A stretch of 64,000 nt of DNA, taken from NCBI RefSeq assembly GCF_005222205.1, contig NZ_CP032347.1, forward strand, positions 779,475-843,474, given 5' to 3'. Below the pieces are notes generated by a model. That model saw only the letters and a program-made list of their open reading frames with translations, did no database searches and was not told where the DNA came from. The stretch comes from Azospirillum brasilense (GTDB lineage: Bacteria; Pseudomonadota; Alphaproteobacteria; Azospirillales; Azospirillaceae). The position numbers and the translations under genes were made by a program. Below, piece after piece: positions 50,625 through 60,689 of this stretch; the stretch's first letter is position 1, and each line of letters opens with the position of its first letter.

Positions 50625-51551
50625 ATGAAGTGGACGGCCAGCAACATTCCTTCGCAATCGGGCCGCCGCGTGGTGATCACCGGTGGGAACTCCGGGATCG
50701 GTTTCCACGCCGCGCTGGAACTGGCCCGCAGCGGCGCGGAGGTCATCCTTCCGGCCCGCTCCGAAGCGAAGGCCGAGGACGCCATCCGATGGATTCGGGC
50801 CGAGGTTCCGCAGGCCAAACTCACGCCCGCTCTTCTTGATCTGTCATCGCTGGGCAGCGTGCGGCGCTTCGTGGATATGATCGGTGACCGCTTTCCCGGT
50901 GAATCAATCGATCTTCTGATCAACAACGCCGGCGTGATGGCTCTGCCGCAGCGCGAATTGACCGAAGATGGCTTCGAACGGCAGTTCGCGACGAACTTTC
51001 TCGGTCCTTTCGCCCTGACGGCCCTGCTGTTCCCGCGCCTGAAGCCGACAAACGGAACCCGCATCGTCACGCTGGCGAGCCTGATCGCGCATGAGGGCCG
51101 GATCGACTTCGACAATTTGCAGTCGGAGCGCAAATATGCGCCCTTGTACGGCGCCTATGCGCAGTCCAAGCTCGCCGACCTGATCTTCGCCCTGGAACTC
51201 CAGCGCCGGCTGAGCCGGGCCGGCTCTCCCATCGCGAGCATCGCGGCCCACCCAGGCATCGCTGCGACGAACCTGATGGCGCACTTCACCGGTCTCTACA
51301 AACTGTTGGGCCGATTCCTCACGCCGCTGATCGCGCAGAGCGCCCAGCAGGGCGCGCTCCCCGAACTCTTCGCCGCCACCTCGCCGGAAGCGGCCCCCGG
51401 CAGCTATTGCGGGCCGGATGGAGCCAGGGAGCGCAAAGGCTTTCCGGCCCCGGCCAAGCTTCCCGCCGCGGCCAAGGACGAAGCGCTCGCAAGCCGGCTC
51501 TGGGAAACCGCCGAGCGGCTCACCGGAACCAGATTCGAGGTCGCCGGATAG
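50625..51551 (+). CDS. Short-chain dehydrogenase/reductase (retinol-dehydrogenase-like)
   Basis: A 308-residue SDR with the cofactor motif TGGNSGIG near residues 20-27, NNAGVMA near 102, and the catalytic S (in TLASLIA), Y and K in YAQSK near 180-184. It is of the extended wide-substrate type close to retinol dehydrogenases and WW-domain oxidoreductases. AAGGGGA lies nine bases before the ATG; an ATG at 50607 is an alternative. It is immediately downstream of the TetR gene and its dyad, so it is probably induced by an aldehyde, ketone or related compound sensed by that regulator. Confidence 0.85.
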   Translation: MKWTASNIPSQSGRRVVITGGNSGIGFHAALELARSGAEVILPARSEAKAEDAIRWIRAEVPQAKLTPALLDLSSLGSVRRFVDMIGDRFPGESIDLLINNAGVMALPQRELTEDGFERQFATNFLGPFALTALLFPRLKPTNGTRIVTLASLIAHEGRIDFDNLQSERKYAPLYGAYAQSKLADLIFALELQRRLSRAGSPIASIAAHPGIAATNLMAHFTGLYKLLGRFLTPLIAQSAQQGALPELFAATSPEAAPGSYCGPDGARERKGFPAPAKLPAAAKDEALASRLWETAERLTGTRFEVAG

Positions 51552-51560
51552 GGAAGGCTC

Positions 51561-53483
51561 CTATCCAGAAACCGTGAAGGTCGCCGGCGGCTTGCCTTGG
51601 CGCTGACGCTCCAGCATCGTCAGCAACGCCTGATCGAGATGGCGCGTGTAGGCGTTCATGTCGAACAGCGGCCCGCCGTCGCGTTCGGCGCGCAGCCTCT
51701 TCCGAACGGCGTCAAGACCGGCGCGGTTGTTCGCCCAATGAAGAACCGCGCTTTCGTATTGCGCCAGGGATTCGGTCACGAAGTCGGGCAGGCCCGCGGT
51801 GTGGAGCAGGCTGGCCGCCACGCGCGCCTGCAGCGTGTGCCCCAGCCGGGTCACCAGCGGAAGCCCGGCCCACAGCGCGTCGCTCGCCGTGGTGTGGGCG
51901 CCGTAATGCAGGGTGTCCAGCATCAGGTCGGCGTTCTGGAGTCGGGACAGATGGTCGTTCAAGGTCGGCGCCCAGGGCGCGAAGACGATCCGGTCCGTTG
52001 CGATCCCGGCCGCCGAGGCCGACCGGAGCAAATTCCCTTCGGCCTCCGCCGTCGTCCGGGCCAGCCACAGCACGGCGTCGGGGATCTTGTGCAGCAGCGC
52101 CATCCAGACGGCCCAGACGTCCGGCGTGATCTTGTAAGTGTTGTTGAAGCAGGCCAGCACGAAGCCATCGGCCGGAAGACCGCAGGATGACCGGGGCGGC
52201 GCCGGCGGAACCTCGCAACGCCGGTCGCGCGGCAGGAGGCAGCGGGGCAGCCGTGCGACCGCCTCGGTGAAGCCGCTTTCCAGCTCCGGCGGCAAAGAGA
52301 CGGGATCGGCGATGATGTAATCGATCCAGGGCGCGCCCAGGGTACCGGGATAGCCCAGGAACTGGACCTGCACCGGTGCCGGCCGGGCGGCGACAATGTG
52401 CGGCCGCGGGTGACCGGTGTAGCCCTTCAGGTCGATCAGGATGTCGACGCCGTCCCGCCGGATCGCCTCGGCGGCGGCCTCCGCGGTCAGCGAGTCGATG
52501 TCGACGAAGCGGTCGACGCCGTCCCGGATGCGGCGGCGCTCGACGCTGCCGTCGTCCGGGCCGTAGCTGTAGGCGAGCACTTGGAAGCGCGACCGGTCGT
52601 GCAGCGCCAGCACCTCCGCCAGCAACTGCGCGACCGGGTGCTGGCGGAAGTCGTTCGACAGGTAGGCGATGGTGGCGACGCCCGTCCTGGCGGGTTTTGC
52701 CTTCAGCCGCACCGGCTTCGTCCGGATCGTCTGCGCGTGCGCCCGCGCCGCCGCCAGGAGCGAGGGGGCGGAAACACGGTGGGACAGCATCATGGAGGCC
52801 TGGACCGGGACGCCCTGCGACGCGATGCTTTCCAGCGTCACCGCGTCGTCGTCGAAGCTGGACCAGTCGCACGACCGCTGCTTCGTCTGGATCAGCCCGA
52901 CCGTCGCGGTCGGATTTCCGGGTGCGATCCTCAGCGCGCGGCGGTAGGCCACCGCGGCGGCGGCCAGCCTGTCCTGCCCCTTGAGGGCGGTCCCCAGATT
53001 GAACCACACCGCCGGGGCGTTCGGCGCCACAACCGCCGCCTGACGGGCCAGACGCTCCGCCTCCGCAAGGTGTCCCAGTTGGAACAGAGCCGCCGAGAGG
53101 CTGAGCAGTGTGTCCGGACTCGCCGGGTGCAGCGACCGCGCCTGTTCGAGAAACTCGGCGGCACGGTCGTAGGCGCCCATCCTGAACAGGGTGTTGCCGA
53201 TGTTGAGCAGAATTCCGGGGTGATGCGGGTCGCAAAGGCGCGCCCGCTCGAACGCGCTCAGGGCGTCGTCGTAGCGCTGGTTCCCGAAGGCAGCATTGCC
53301 GACCGCCGCGTAGAGGTCCCGTCCGAACCCCGCGATCTGCGGGGGCAGGGCGGCGCCCCTGGTCGCCTGTTCGAACAGCGCGACGGCGCGCCCCAGATCG
53401 CCTTTCTGGGCCAAAGCCAGTGCGTCCGACAGTTTGCGCATGTCCGGCGCGGAGGAACCGCTGGACTGCCTGTTCTTGTTCAT
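51561..53483 (-). CDS. SPINDLY-type O-GlcNAc transferase (TPR plus GT41 domains)
   Basis: A 640-residue protein. Residues about 16-210 are TPR repeats (DALALAQKGDLGRAVALFEQA, NAAFGNQRYDDALSAFERARL, GNTLFRMGAYDRAAEFLEQA, AALFQLGHLAEAERLARQA). The catalytic GT41 region follows with IAYLSNDFRQHPVAQL near 273, DILIDLKGYTGH near 350, QVQFLGYPGTLG near 374, and DLMLDTLHYGAHTTASDALWAGLPLVT near 530 (shown in parts). It should transfer a sugar from a UDP- or GDP-sugar to a protein Ser/Thr. It stands alone between an SDR gene and an HD hydrolase gene, so the acceptor is not indicated. Confidence 0.9.
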   Translation of the reverse strand: MNKNRQSSGSSAPDMRKLSDALALAQKGDLGRAVALFEQATRGAALPPQIAGFGRDLYAAVGNAAFGNQRYDDALSAFERARLCDPHHPGILLNIGNTLFRMGAYDRAAEFLEQARSLHPASPDTLLSLSAALFQLGHLAEAERLARQAAVVAPNAPAVWFNLGTALKGQDRLAAAAVAYRRALRIAPGNPTATVGLIQTKQRSCDWSSFDDDAVTLESIASQGVPVQASMMLSHRVSAPSLLAAARAHAQTIRTKPVRLKAKPARTGVATIAYLSNDFRQHPVAQLLAEVLALHDRSRFQVLAYSYGPDDGSVERRRIRDGVDRFVDIDSLTAEAAAEAIRRDGVDILIDLKGYTGHPRPHIVAARPAPVQVQFLGYPGTLGAPWIDYIIADPVSLPPELESGFTEAVARLPRCLLPRDRRCEVPPAPPRSSCGLPADGFVLACFNNTYKITPDVWAVWMALLHKIPDAVLWLARTTAEAEGNLLRSASAAGIATDRIVFAPWAPTLNDHLSRLQNADLMLDTLHYGAHTTASDALWAGLPLVTRLGHTLQARVAASLLHTAGLPDFVTESLAQYESAVLHWANNRAGLDAVRKRLRAERDGGPLFDMNAYTRHLDQALLTMLERQRQGKPPATFTVSG

Positions 53484-53676
53484 GGTCGATACAACCCGGA
53501 TTGCTTCGGTTCACGCAACACACCGAACCGGGCTGCGCTGGCCGCAGTCCGGTTCGTGCGAGCCGCGCCGCCATCGCGGCACGTTCTATAAGGTTATGCT
53601 AACGCGACGCCACCCCAGGTAGGAGAGCGTTGTCGTCGGACCTGCTTCCACATGTGGGCCGTGCTGGTGGAGCCGG

Positions 53677-54360
53677 TCAGGCGTCCCCGGCGATCTCCGC
53701 CAGGAGCTGGACCTGGAAGGACAGCAAAAAGGCCGCACGCTCCTGCGCCCGCGCCCGGCCGGCCGGGGTCTGCATGGTGTTGGGCAGCAGCAGCAGCTTC
53801 GCCTTGAAATGGTCCAGCGCGTATTGCAGGTCGTCGAGCGGGCGGGTCTCGGCCATCGGGTCCTCGCCGTGGAACAGCGCCCGCTTCATCAGGCCGGAGG
53901 TGGCGAAGCAGCGGGCGATGCCGATGGCCCCCAGGCTTTCCAGACGGTCGGCGTCCTGGACCAGCTTCGCCTCGACGGTCAGCGGCGGGATGCCGGCGGA
54001 GTAGCTGTGCGCCTCGATGGCGTGGCGGGTGGCGGGGATCAGCGCGTCCGGAAAGCCCATGCCGGACAGAACCTCCTCCGCCCGGTCCGCCGACAGGCGG
54101 GAGGCGCGGCTGCGGTCCGGATGGTCCTTCGGCACGTTCACGATGTCGTGGAGCAGGGCCGCGGCCAGCACGACGAGCATGTCGGGCGGCGGTCCGCCGT
54201 CCCGTTCGGCCTCCGCCGCGGCCAGGGCCTTGGCGGTGCGCCAGACGCGAAGAAGGTGGTCGACATCGTGCGCCGGGTCCTCGGCCACGTTGGAACGCAG
54301 CCACGTGGTGATGGAGCTTTCCCAAACATCGACATCGCTGAGCACAACATCTTTTGGCAT
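53677..54360 (-). CDS. HD-domain phosphohydrolase
   Basis: A 227-residue protein of the YedJ/YpgQ-type HD family. Metal ligands are visible: H in DPAHDVDHLLRVW near residue 31, the HD pair in LLHDIVN near 68, and D in LVQDADRLESLG near 130. It probably hydrolyses a nucleotide or another phosphate ester in the cytosol. GAGGA lies nine bases before the ATG at 54360, which is preferred to a longer upstream extension. Divergent from the ABC exporter genes (226 bases apart). Confidence 0.85.
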   Translation of the reverse strand: MPKDVVLSDVDVWESSITTWLRSNVAEDPAHDVDHLLRVWRTAKALAAAEAERDGGPPPDMLVVLAAALLHDIVNVPKDHPDRSRASRLSADRAEEVLSGMGFPDALIPATRHAIEAHSYSAGIPPLTVEAKLVQDADRLESLGAIGIARCFATSGLMKRALFHGEDPMAETRPLDDLQYALDHFKAKLLLLPNTMQTPAGRARAQERAAFLLSFQVQLLAEIAGDA

Positions 54361-54586
54361 GAGCGCTCGTCCTCTTTCGTGCTTTTTACATAATATGGGG
54401 AGGGGCAGGGCTGTTGTCCCGAAATCATTTGTGGGCGGGCGTCCCCCACCCCGAATCGGGAATCCGAAATCAGTTCCCTCCTCTCCGGAATGGTTGCGTC
54501 GCGCCGAATGCCCGATGACCGCGGGCCGTCCCGCCGTTAAGGTGACGCCCGCCCGGACCGGGCCGACCGACAGGCAGAGGGGAGAC

Positions 54587-55513
54587 ATGCAGCCGATCAT
54601 TCAGGTGCGTGGGCTGGAAAAGACCTACGCCACCGGCTTCCAGGCGCTGAAAGGGGTCGATCTCGACATCCGCCGCGGCGAGATCTTCGCCCTGCTGGGA
54701 CCGAACGGCGCCGGCAAGACGACGCTCATCAGCACCGTCTGCGGCATCGTCAACGCCACCGCGGGCACCGTGACGGTCGACGGGCACGACATCGTGTGCG
54801 ATTGGCGCGCCGCGCGCTCGCTGATCGGCCTCGTCCCGCAGGAGCTGACGACCGAGGCGTTCGAGAGCGTCTGGGCCACCGTCAGCTTCAGCCGCGGGCT
54901 GTTCGGCAAGCCGCCCAATCCCGCCCACATCGAGAAGGTGCTGAAGGACCTGTCCCTCTGGAACAAGAAGGACAGCAAGGTCATGGCGCTGTCCGGCGGC
55001 ATGAAGCGCCGCGTGATGATCGCCAAGGCCCTGTCGCACGAGCCGCGCATCCTCTTCCTCGACGAGCCGACCGCCGGGGTGGACGTGGAGCTTCGCCGCG
55101 GCATGTGGGAGATGATCGGGCGGCTGCGCGACAGCGGCGTGACCATCATCCTGACCACCCACTACATCGAGGAGGCGGAGGAGATGGCCGACAGCATCGG
55201 CGTCATCTCCAACGGCCGCATCGTGCTGGTCGAGGACAAGGCCGCGCTGATGCGCAAGCTCGGCAAGCGGCTGCTGACACTGCAGCTCCAGAACCCGCTG
55301 GAGGCCATCCCGGCGGAGCTGGCCGGCTACCCCCTGACCCTGTCCGGCGACGGGCGGGAGCTGGTCTACAGCTTCGACACGCAGGAGGACCAGACGGGCA
55401 TCGCCCGGCTTCTCCGCAAGCTCGGCGACCACGGCATCGATTTCACGAACCTGCACACCGAGGAAAGCTCCCTCGAGGAGATCTTCGTCAGCCTTGTGAA
55501 GGAGCGGGCATGA
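54587..55513 (+). CDS. ABC-2 type transporter, ATP-binding subunit
   Basis: A 308-residue ATPase with Walker A GPNGAGKTT (residues 38-46), signature LSGGMKRR (135-142) and Walker B ILFLDE (155-160), followed by the switch His in TTHYIEEAEEMAD. The C-terminal extension is typical of exporters of the DrrA/NodI type. AGAGGGGAG precedes the ATG. Its stop overlaps the start of the permease gene in ATGA. Together they form a complete two-gene exporter; substrate not indicated. Confidence 0.95.
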   Translation: MQPIIQVRGLEKTYATGFQALKGVDLDIRRGEIFALLGPNGAGKTTLISTVCGIVNATAGTVTVDGHDIVCDWRAARSLIGLVPQELTTEAFESVWATVSFSRGLFGKPPNPAHIEKVLKDLSLWNKKDSKVMALSGGMKRRVMIAKALSHEPRILFLDEPTAGVDVELRRGMWEMIGRLRDSGVTIILTTHYIEEAEEMADSIGVISNGRIVLVEDKAALMRKLGKRLLTLQLQNPLEAIPAELAGYPLTLSGDGRELVYSFDTQEDQTGIARLLRKLGDHGIDFTNLHTEESSLEEIFVSLVKERA

Positions 55514-56283
55514 CCTCCCCCATCAACCTTCATGCGGTCAAGGCCATCTACCTGTTCGAGCTGGCCCGCACGTGGCGCACGCTGTTCCAGAGCATCGCGG
55601 CGCCGGTCATCTCGACCTCGCTCTACTTCATCGTCTTCGGGGCGGCCATCGGCGGGCGCTTCACGGCGGTGGACGGGGTGAGCTACGGCGCCTTCCTGGT
55701 GCCTGGCCTCGTCATGATGTCGGTGCTGACGGAAAGCGTGTCGAACGCCTCCTTTGGCATCTACATGCCGCGCTATTCCGGCACGATCTACGAGGTGCTG
55801 TCGGCCCCGATCTCCGCCTTCGAGACGGTGCTCGGCTATGTCGGGGCGGCGGCGACCAAGTCGATGATCCTCGGCGTGCTGATCCTGCTGACGGCCCGGC
55901 TGTTCGTCGACTACTCGATCCAGCATCCGTTCTGGATGGTCGCCTTCCTGGTCCTGACCTCGGTCACCTTCAGCCTGTTCGGCTTCATCCTGGGGGTCTG
56001 GGCGGACGGCTGGGAGAAGCTGCAGATCGTGCCGATCCTGGTCATCACGCCGCTTGCCTTCCTCGGCGGCAGCTTCTACTCGATCAGCATGCTGCCGCCG
56101 CTGTGGCAGAAGATCACCCTGTTCAACCCGGTCGTCTATCTGGTCAGCGGCTTCCGCTGGAGCTTCTACGGCCAGGCCGACGTCCCGGTGGGGATCAGCC
56201 TCGCCATGACCGCGCTGTTCCTGGCGCTCTGCCTGACGGCGGTCTGGTGGATCTTCCGCACCGGCTACAAGCTGAAGAACTGA
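55510..56283 (+). CDS. ABC-2 type transporter, permease subunit
   Basis: A 257-residue membrane protein with six helices and the ABC-2 signature near the end (PLAFLGGSFYSISMLPPLWQKITLFNPVVYLVSGFRW, residues about 178-215, shown in parts). It pairs with the ATPase encoded just upstream. Similar to NodJ/YadH-type exporters of lipids, drugs or polysaccharides. Confidence 0.93.
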   Translation: MTSPINLHAVKAIYLFELARTWRTLFQSIAAPVISTSLYFIVFGAAIGGRFTAVDGVSYGAFLVPGLVMMSVLTESVSNASFGIYMPRYSGTIYEVLSAPISAFETVLGYVGAAATKSMILGVLILLTARLFVDYSIQHPFWMVAFLVLTSVTFSLFGFILGVWADGWEKLQIVPILVITPLAFLGGSFYSISMLPPLWQKITLFNPVVYLVSGFRWSFYGQADVPVGISLAMTALFLALCLTAVWWIFRTGYKLKN

Positions 56284-56317
56284 AAGCTGAACAACTGACC
56301 GGCCCGGACGGTGGGGT

Positions 56318-56812
56318 TCACGCCCCGCCGTCCGGCTTCCCGCTTTCCAGCATCCCGTGGGCGCGGTGCCACTCCTCCAGCGATTCCGGTGGGTAGTCGT
56401 CGCTGCGCTCATCCCCCGGCCCGGCCTCGACCGGCACCCAGTTGGCCTTCGACCCCAGCATCATGTGGACGTGGGCCGGCGCCTCCGGCAGGGGGCTGTC
56501 GATGGCGCTGGCGAAGGGGTGGACCAGCTCCGGCCAGCGCGGGTCGCTCACCCACAGGGCGGAGCCGCAGCGCGCGCAGAAGCGCCGCTCGCCGGGGCTT
56601 TCCTCCCCGTCGATGCGGGCGTGGAAGACGGTGATGTGCTCCGATCCCGTCACCGCCAGCGTGTCGGCCTTGGCCCCCAGATTGATGGCGTAGCCGCCCC
56701 CGCCCGCCGTCTTGCGGCAAATCGAGCAGTAGCAGCGCAGGTAGGGGACCGGCGCGTAGGCGTCCACCGAGAAACGCACCGCGCCGCAGTGGCAGGACCC
56801 GTCGAGCTTCAT
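56318..56812 (-). CDS. GFA family (glutathione-dependent formaldehyde-activating-type) zinc protein
   Basis: A 164-residue protein with the GFA zinc-binding pattern: SCHCGAVRF near residue 7, CYCSICRK near 29 and FCARCGSALW near 80. The family includes S-(hydroxymethyl)glutathione synthase, but most members have no proven activity. GGAGGAGAGG precedes the ATG at 56812. It converges with the ABC permease gene. Confidence 0.88.
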   Translation of the reverse strand: MKLDGSCHCGAVRFSVDAYAPVPYLRCYCSICRKTAGGGGYAINLGAKADTLAVTGSEHITVFHARIDGEESPGERRFCARCGSALWVSDPRWPELVHPFASAIDSPLPEAPAHVHMMLGSKANWVPVEAGPGDERSDDYPPESLEEWHRAHGMLESGKPDGGA

Positions 56813-56900
56813 CCGTCCTCTCCTCCCGTTCTCGGGCGCCCGGCTGCGGCGCCGCACCCGTCCAACCCTCCCGGTCCGGGAAAGTTTCCGGCGGCGGCCC

Positions 56901-58184
56901 TCACACGTCGACCACCGGGGCCATGGCCTCGGCCATCGCGAGCAGGGCGGCGTCCTGGAAACGCGGCGCCACCAGCTGCACCCCCACCGGGAGCCCGCGC
57001 GGCCCGCGGCCGCAGGGCATGGCGAGGCAGGGGACGTGCAGCACCGTCCAGATCGAGTTGAAGATATGGTCGCCCGTGGTGTGCAGCCCCTCCGGCGCCT
57101 CCCCCGGCGCGGGCGGGGTCAGGATCACGTCGATGGACTCGAACAGGGCGGCGAAGCGCGGCCGGCATGTGTCGGCGACATCGTAGGCCTCGGTCAGGGT
57201 GCGCGCGGTGATGCCGCGGTTGTGCTCGCAATGATCGGCCAGCTCGGGGTGCAGCCGGTGGCGGTCGCTGAGATAAAGGTCGAGGAAGGAGGCCCGCCCC
57301 TCGCCGCGGCGGATCACATCCTGCACCTCGGCCAGCGTCGAGAACTCCTCCGGCAGCTCGAAGGGCACGACCACCGCGCCGGCCTCCTCCAGCCGCTTCG
57401 CGGCGAGCAGCAGCGCCGCCTCGCCCGCCGGCTCGATGTGCGACCAGACGGGGGAGCGGCAGAGCCCGACGCGCAGCCCCGGCAGGGTGACCGGCGGAAC
57501 CGCGCCCATGCCCTCAAGCTGGAACGCCTCGGCCATCAGCGCGAGGTCGGCCACAGAGCGCCCGTACCAGCCGAGCGTGTCGAGGGACACCGCGTAATGC
57601 TTCATCCCCTCCCGGCTGACCACGCCCCAGGTCGGTTTGAAGCCGTAGATGCCGTTGAAGGCGGCGGGACGGATGTGCGAACCGCCGGTCTGGGTGCCGA
57701 AGGCCAGCGGCACGTGCCGGTCCCCCACCGCCGCCCCCGACCCGGAGGAGGAGCCGCCCGGCGTGTGGGCGGGGTTCACCGGATTGCGCGTCGCCGCCTT
57801 GCGTCCGCCCGAGGCGAACTCCACCGTGTCGGTCTTGCCCAGCAGGATGCCGCCGGCGCTGCGCGCGATGGCCACGCAGGCGGCGTCGCGGGCGGGCCGG
57901 TGGCCCTGGAAGATCGGCGAGTTCTGGGTGGTCGGCAGGTCGGCGGTGTCGATCACGTCCTTTACGCCGAAGGGCAGGCCGTGCAGCGGGCCGGCGGCGG
58001 GGCGCTTGTCGGCCTCCCGCGCGGCGGCCAGCGCCAGGGCGGGGTCGACGGTGATCCAGGCGCGCACCTCCGGATCGCGGTCGGCGATCCGCTCCAGGCA
58101 GGAGCGCACCAGCGCCTCGCTGGTCAGGCGGCCGTCGCGGATGGCGCGGGCGGCTTCGCTGGCCGTGAGTTCGAACGGTTCCAT
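56901..58184 (-). CDS. Amidase (amidase signature family)
   Basis: A 427-residue amidohydrolase. The catalytic Lys is K75 in GVKDVID, the Gly/Ser-rich loop is GGSSSGSGAAV (143-153), and the nucleophile is S169 in GTQTGGSHIRPA; together they form the Ser-cisSer-Lys triad. Ribosome site AAGGA lies six bases before the ATG at 58184. The gene is intact, unlike its upstream neighbours. It follows a second, related amidase gene by 35 bases and an isochorismatase-like gene, so the three probably act in sequence on an amide- or ureido-containing compound imported by the divergent ABC transporter. Confidence 0.9.
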   Translation of the reverse strand: MEPFELTASEAARAIRDGRLTSEALVRSCLERIADRDPEVRAWITVDPALALAAAREADKRPAAGPLHGLPFGVKDVIDTADLPTTQNSPIFQGHRPARDAACVAIARSAGGILLGKTDTVEFASGGRKAATRNPVNPAHTPGGSSSGSGAAVGDRHVPLAFGTQTGGSHIRPAAFNGIYGFKPTWGVVSREGMKHYAVSLDTLGWYGRSVADLALMAEAFQLEGMGAVPPVTLPGLRVGLCRSPVWSHIEPAGEAALLLAAKRLEEAGAVVVPFELPEEFSTLAEVQDVIRRGEGRASFLDLYLSDRHRLHPELADHCEHNRGITARTLTEAYDVADTCRPRFAALFESIDVILTPPAPGEAPEGLHTTGDHIFNSIWTVLHVPCLAMPCGRGPRGLPVGVQLVAPRFQDAALLAMAEAMAPVVDV

Positions 58185-58219
58185 GGCGGGTCCTTTCGGG
58201 AAATCAGGCGGCCGGAGGA

Positions 58220-59617
58220 TCAAAGGGGAAGGGCGGGGCGCTGACGGTGATGGTCGGTCGCCGCCTGGAAGGCCGCCCCGGCGCGGAAGACCAGCGGCTC
58301 GTCGAACCAGCGCCCGACGATCTGCATGCCCACCGGCATCCCGTCGCCGTCGAAGCCGCAGGGCACCGACATGGCGGGCAGGCCGAGCGCGCCGAAGCCG
58401 TAGGTGAAGCGGCTGACCGCGCGCGTCGCCTCGATCATGTCGGCGCTGTCGTAGATGCGCGGGGCCACGATGGGGTGGTCGGGGTGATGATCAGGTCCAC
58501 CCGCTCGAACAACTCGCGGAACCGCAGCTTCCAGGAGGCCAGCCAGCGCCGGGATTCCGCGTACTGCACGCCGGACACCGGCAGGCCGAGCTGCAGGCGG
58601 CGCAGCACCTCCGGCCCGATGGACTCCGGGGCGGTCTCCATCTTGTCGAGGTGGTATTGCGCCATGTCGGCGACGAGCAGCGAGAAGGCGGTGCGGGCCT
58701 GCGCCACCTCCGCGTCCTCGATGGTGATGTCCACCAAGACGGCGCCGGCCTTCTCCAGCACCGCCGCCGCCGCGCGCACCCGCTCCGCCACCGCGGGCTG
58801 GAGGCTGTCGAAGTAGAAGTTCCGCGGCAATCCGATGCGCACACCGGCGATCCCCGCCTTCAAATCCGGCAGGAAATTGGCGAGCGGCACGTCCACCGAG
58901 TTCGGGTCCTCCGGGTCGTAGCCGGCGATGGCGGCGAAGGCGCGCGCCACATCGGCGACGGAATAGGCCAACGGGCCGATGGTGTCGAAATCGACGCTGC
59001 ACGGGATCATGCCGGTGTTCGACACCCGGCCGACGCTGGGCCGCAGCCCGTCCACCCCGCAGAGCGCCGCCGGATGCGGATGGAGCCGCCGGTGTCGGTG
59101 CCGATGGAGACCCGGCACAGCCCGGCGGCGACCGAGGCCGCCGAACCGCCGCTCGACCCGCCGGGCACCCGCCCGGTGTCCCAGGGATTCCGGCAGGGGC
59201 GTGATGCTCGTTCTGGTTCGTCGAGCCCAGGCAGAATTCGGACAGGTTGTTGCGCCCGACCAGGATGGCGCCGGCGTCGCGCAGGCGGCGCACCAGCGGG
59301 GCGTCCTGCCGGCCGAGCCGGGCGAAGCGGGCGGAGGAGCCGTAGCTGGTCGTCTCCCCGGCCAGTTCGAAGCAGTCCTTGATGGTGACGGTCACCCCGT
59401 CCAGCAGGCCGGGCCAGTCGCCCGCCGCCCGCGCCTCGTCCTGCGCCCGCGCCCGGCGGAGCGCCCCGTCGGCGTCCACCGCCAGCAGGGCGTTGACGAT
59501 CGGGTTCAGGCTCTCGATGCGGGCGAGGCGGGCGCGGGTTTCCGCCTCGCTGGTGCCGGGCATGGATGGGCTGCCGCCGCCGGACCGGGCCGGATGCGCT
59601 GTCGAAAGTTCGGACAT
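58220..59617 (-). pseudogene. Second amidase, frameshifted
   Basis: Intact N-terminus (MSELSTAHPARS..., TVTIKDCFELAG with the catalytic Lys, GRNNLSEFCLGSTNQNEHH), then the frame breaks. Continuous amidase sequence can be rebuilt only by switching frames near 59200 (one base short in a C/G run), near 59072 and near 58475; the middle frame carries CGVDGLRPSVGRVSNTG and FERVDLIITPTTP, and the last frame carries IVAPRIYDS to the natural end. All three breaks look like loss of one base. Either the gene is inactive or the consensus sequence is wrong here. Confidence 0.75.
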
Positions 59618-59719
59618 GCGTTGCTGCTTTCCGCTCGCGTGCCGGATGGCTTCGGACGAACTGCTCCGGCGACGGCCTGTTGAAGTCGCTTCGTTGCGCT
59701 TAGGTGTGGGGCCGCCGGG

Positions 59720-60346
59720 TCAGGCGGCGTCCGCCAGCGCGAGATGGGCGATGACCGCGTCCAGCGGCATCACGTCGGCGTATTTCTTGCCCATGTCGAA
59801 CAGGTTGGCGCGGTGCGGCTCCTCCGCCCGGTCGCCGACGCACTCCTCGACGATGATCGGGCGCAGCCCGTGGGCGGAGGCGTCGATCACGCTGGCCCGC
59901 ACGCAGCCCGAGGTCGTGCAGCCGGTGACCAGCAGCGTGTCGACCGCCGTTCGCCCGCAGCCAGGACGACAGGGCGGTGCCGAAGAAGGCCGAGGCGTGC
60001 TGCTTGCGCACGATGAACTCGTTGGGCCAGCGGTGCGACCTCGGGAGCGAAGGCGACGTCGGGCGAGTCGGCGGTCAGGGTCAGCAGCGACGGAATCTTC
60101 TCACCGAAGGGCCGATGCCGCCCGGAGCCTCCGGCGCGATGAAGCAGGCGTGGCGATCGGCATGCCCAGGGGCGGACATGTCCGAGCAACTTTCCGTGGC
60201 GGTGATGGCGCTGTTGATGTTGAAGCCGCCGAAGGCGTCCTCACGCGTAAAACCGATCTGGAAATCGATGACGAGGAGGGCGCACTTGCGGCCGAAGCCG
60301 AGCGGCTTGCCGATGCCCTGGCGTCGTAGATGGAAAGATCGCTCAT
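59720..60346 (-). pseudogene. Isochorismatase-like cysteine hydrolase, frameshifted
   Basis: Fragments in different frames rebuild one protein of the isochorismatase/N-carbamoylsarcosine amidase family: start MSDLSIYDA, then CALLVIDFQIGFTRED (catalytic Asp), SLLTLTADSPDVAFAPEV, FIVRKQHASAFFGTAL (catalytic Lys region), TLLVTGCTTSGCVRASVID (catalytic Cys in TSGCV), and the natural end AHLALADAA. Frame changes are needed near 60322, 60192, 60025 and 59953, and probably near 60125. The total length fits a family member of about 210 residues. It is divergent from the transporter genes and upstream of the two amidase genes. Confidence 0.72.
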
Positions 60347-60689
60347 TTCAGGAGGTTCCTTCTTCCGCTGCAGCGCCGCATCACGGGGCGCCCAGTCAGC
60401 ATACAACGAGGTTTTTTGCATTCAAAGTCCATAGTTTCACCATTTCAAACTCACCTCTGCCCGCCTTTTGCGCAGAGATGCATATTGCTGTATTCATAAG
60501 CAATCCTGTCGAAACAGATCATAAATCACTGGTTATAAACGATCTATGGCCCGCCTGCGACAACCCGTCGCAGGGGGCACGATTCCTGCGAATTGGTCGG
60601 ACATAAGGGTCCAGCGCAGATGTGTGCAAAAATAGACCGGACAAATATCAGCGCTGCCCGTAAAAATCTTGGACACAGAGAGCAGGCTT
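60347..60689. other. Divergent promoter region of the hydrolase and ABC importer genes
   Basis: About 340 bases, AT-rich over 60400-60560, with no supported gene. It should contain both divergent promoters. Confidence 0.5.
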
